This document shows positions 4,872 to 5,738 of a stretch of DNA of 5,738 nt, piece by piece; positions within the stretch are counted from its first letter, which is position 1, and the number at the start of each line of letters is the position of its first letter. Where the stretch lies: assembly GCA_023380675.1 (NCBI GenBank), contig JAMCRS010000126.1, positions 1 to 5,738 of the forward strand. Direction: 5' to 3'. The position numbers were made by a program, and so were the translations under genes. The stretch comes from Chloroflexota bacterium (lineage in GTDB: Bacteria > Chloroflexota > Anaerolineae > UBA4142). The notes under the pieces were generated by a model. That model did no database searches, was not told the DNA's origin, and saw only the letters and a list, made by a program, of their open reading frames with translations.

Positions 4872-5738
4872 TCACGCCTCAGGTCGCGATTTGCCGTTGC
4901 CGTTCGACCGCGGCTTGACGTTGCCGGCACTGCGCGCCGAATTGACCACCGGCATGACGGACTCGAGCGGGATCAGCTCACGCTGCTGCAGGCTCTTGAC
5001 CTGCATTTGCAGAGGCGTCTTTCGCCTCATCTTTTTCTCCGCGTCGAGCTTTTTGACGCGGCGCTGCTTTCGCCGCAGGCCGTCCGGCTCCAGCACGACT
5101 GCGTCCCCCGCCAACAGCTTGGCGACACCCTCTTTGGGCGCCGCGCGCCGGCAGTATTCGCAATTGTCCGAATGATGATGCTCATATCGGTCCGGCTCGG
5201 AGTAGGTCGCGATGACCCCTTCAAAGTTCCGAACGACGACCTTGCGGTCGCTCATGGAGATCATATAGTTGGGCATGATCGGGACTTTGCCGCCGCCGCC
5301 CGGCGCGTCGATGCAAAACGTCGGAACGGCGAAGCCGGTCGTGTGGCCGCGCAGCGCCTCGATGATCGAGAGCCCCACGCTGACCGGCGTCCGAAAATGG
5401 CCGATGCCTTGGGAAAGGTCGCACTGGTAGAGATAGTACGGCCGAACGCGGCACTTGACCAGCTCGTGGACCAGCACCTTCATCGTATTGGCGCAGTCGT
5501 TGATGCCGGCCATCAGCACGGTTTGTGCGCCGAGCGGGATGCCCGCATCCGCCAGCTTGGCGAACGCGCGGCGAACGTCCGGCGTTATCTCCTTCGGGTG
5601 ATTGACGTGAACGTTGAGCCAGATCGGATGGTATTTGCGGATCGTGTCGATCATCGTGTCCGTGATCCGCTGCGGCAAAAAGATCGGGATGCGCGATCCA
5701 AAGCGAACGATCTCTACCGATTGACCGCAATGCCGAGG
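4872..5738 (-). CDS. kamA: KamA-family lysine 2,3-aminomutase (radical SAM, PLP), C-terminal 288 residues
   Basis: The reading frame is open to the window edge; the apparent TTG start at 5678 is internal because the preceding 20 codons (ending FGSRIPIF) continue the family match. From memory of Clostridium subterminale KamA, the fragment aligns almost without gaps from about residue 187. Thus about 186 residues, including the CxxxCxxC [4Fe-4S] motif, are missing. The PLP lysine (Lys337 in that enzyme) is the Lys of DAPGGGGK (codon 5288-5286). The lysine side-chain ligands Asp293 and Asp330 are kept in YQCDLS (5420-5418) and IDAPGG (5309-5307), so L-lysine to beta-lysine is the expected reaction. 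Of the zinc ligands, Cys268, Cys377 and Cys380 are kept (5495-5493, 5162-5160, 5153-5151), but Cys375 is replaced in a HHHSD insertion. A basic tail of about 65 residues ends in [12 protein letters not shown], longer than the Clostridium protein and reminiscent of the Bacillus YodO tail. Confidence 0.93.
   Translation of the reverse strand, partial: PRHCGQSVEIVRFGSRIPIFLPQRITDTMIDTIRKYHPIWLNVHVNHPKEITPDVRRAFAKLADAGIPLGAQTVLMAGINDCANTMKVLVHELVKCRVRPYYLYQCDLSQGIGHFRTPVSVGLSIIEALRGHTTGFAVPTFCIDAPGGGGKVPIMPNYMISMSDRKVVVRNFEGVIATYSEPDRYEHHHSDNCEYCRRAAPKEGVAKLLAGDAVVLEPDGLRRKQRRVKKLDAEKKMRRKTPLQMQVKSLQQRELIPLESVMPVVNSARSAGNVKPRSNGNGKSRPEA
4877..4880 (-). promoter_or_regulatory. Shine-Dalgarno of the ligase inside the kamA end
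   Basis: GAGG lies within the last codons of the aminomutase gene, eight bases before the ligase ATG, and the stop and start are separated by three bases (TGA, CGA, ATG on the minus strand). This supports the annotated ligase start and a coupled two-gene unit. Confidence 0.6.

Noticed and set aside
5676..5678. TTG as start of the aminomutase
   Set aside because: The frame stays open upstream to the window edge, and those 20 codons contain the family stretch [13 protein letters not shown], so the gene begins outside the window.
5221..5730. Second minus-strand frame over the aminomutase
   Set aside because: It is the shifted frame of the well-conserved aminomutase; its translation is Arg/Asp/His-rich without family features.

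Overview
The window is GC-rich bacterial DNA in which every supported gene lies on the minus strand, so transcription runs from high to low coordinates. A membrane protein with a long Thr/Pro-rich surface linker followed by a beta-sandwich-like domain, and a GAF-type sensor beginning just after an OmpR-class two-component pair, are both styles I associate with Chloroflexota (Anaerolineae-like). That placement is inferred from protein style only and is moderate at best.

Region A (5738 to 3789) holds the C-terminal two thirds of a KamA-type lysine 2,3-aminomutase (radical SAM/PLP enzyme, cut by the window edge). Three bases after its stop comes a complete D-Ala-D-Ala-ligase-like ATP-grasp enzyme with its own Shine-Dalgarno inside the kamA end. 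The spacing implies translational coupling and a shared pathway. The aminomutase keeps the residues that bind the lysine side chain and PLP, so beta-lysine is the expected product. The next gene is an ATP-grasp ligase rather than the acetyltransferase of the known N-acetyl-beta-lysine osmolyte pathway. A beta-lysine-containing dipeptide or conjugate is therefore the most interesting functional hypothesis here. A strong compound hairpin follows the ligase stop and probably ends this unit.

Region B (3614 to 327) looks like a signalling operon. In order of transcription it contains a short DksA/TraR-family zinc-finger protein with a Cys-to-Asp change in the finger, a two-TM protein with a Thr/Pro linker and a C-terminal extracytoplasmic domain carrying a CxxC, an OmpR/PhoB-family response regulator, and a HAMP-containing sensor histidine kinase. 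Gaps between the first three genes are very short (27 nt and 9 nt). Regulator and kinase are separated by 60 nt that contain a perfect 8-bp GC hairpin.

Region C (255 to 1) is the N-terminus of a further gene whose product begins with a coiled-coil-like segment and a GAF domain, probably another sensor kinase; it runs off the window.

No tRNA, rRNA, CRISPR array, insertion sequence or phage gene was seen. Long plus-strand open frames are antisense shadows of the minus-strand genes. No stretch over 300 bases lacks a gene; the largest gap is 174 bases (3615-3788).
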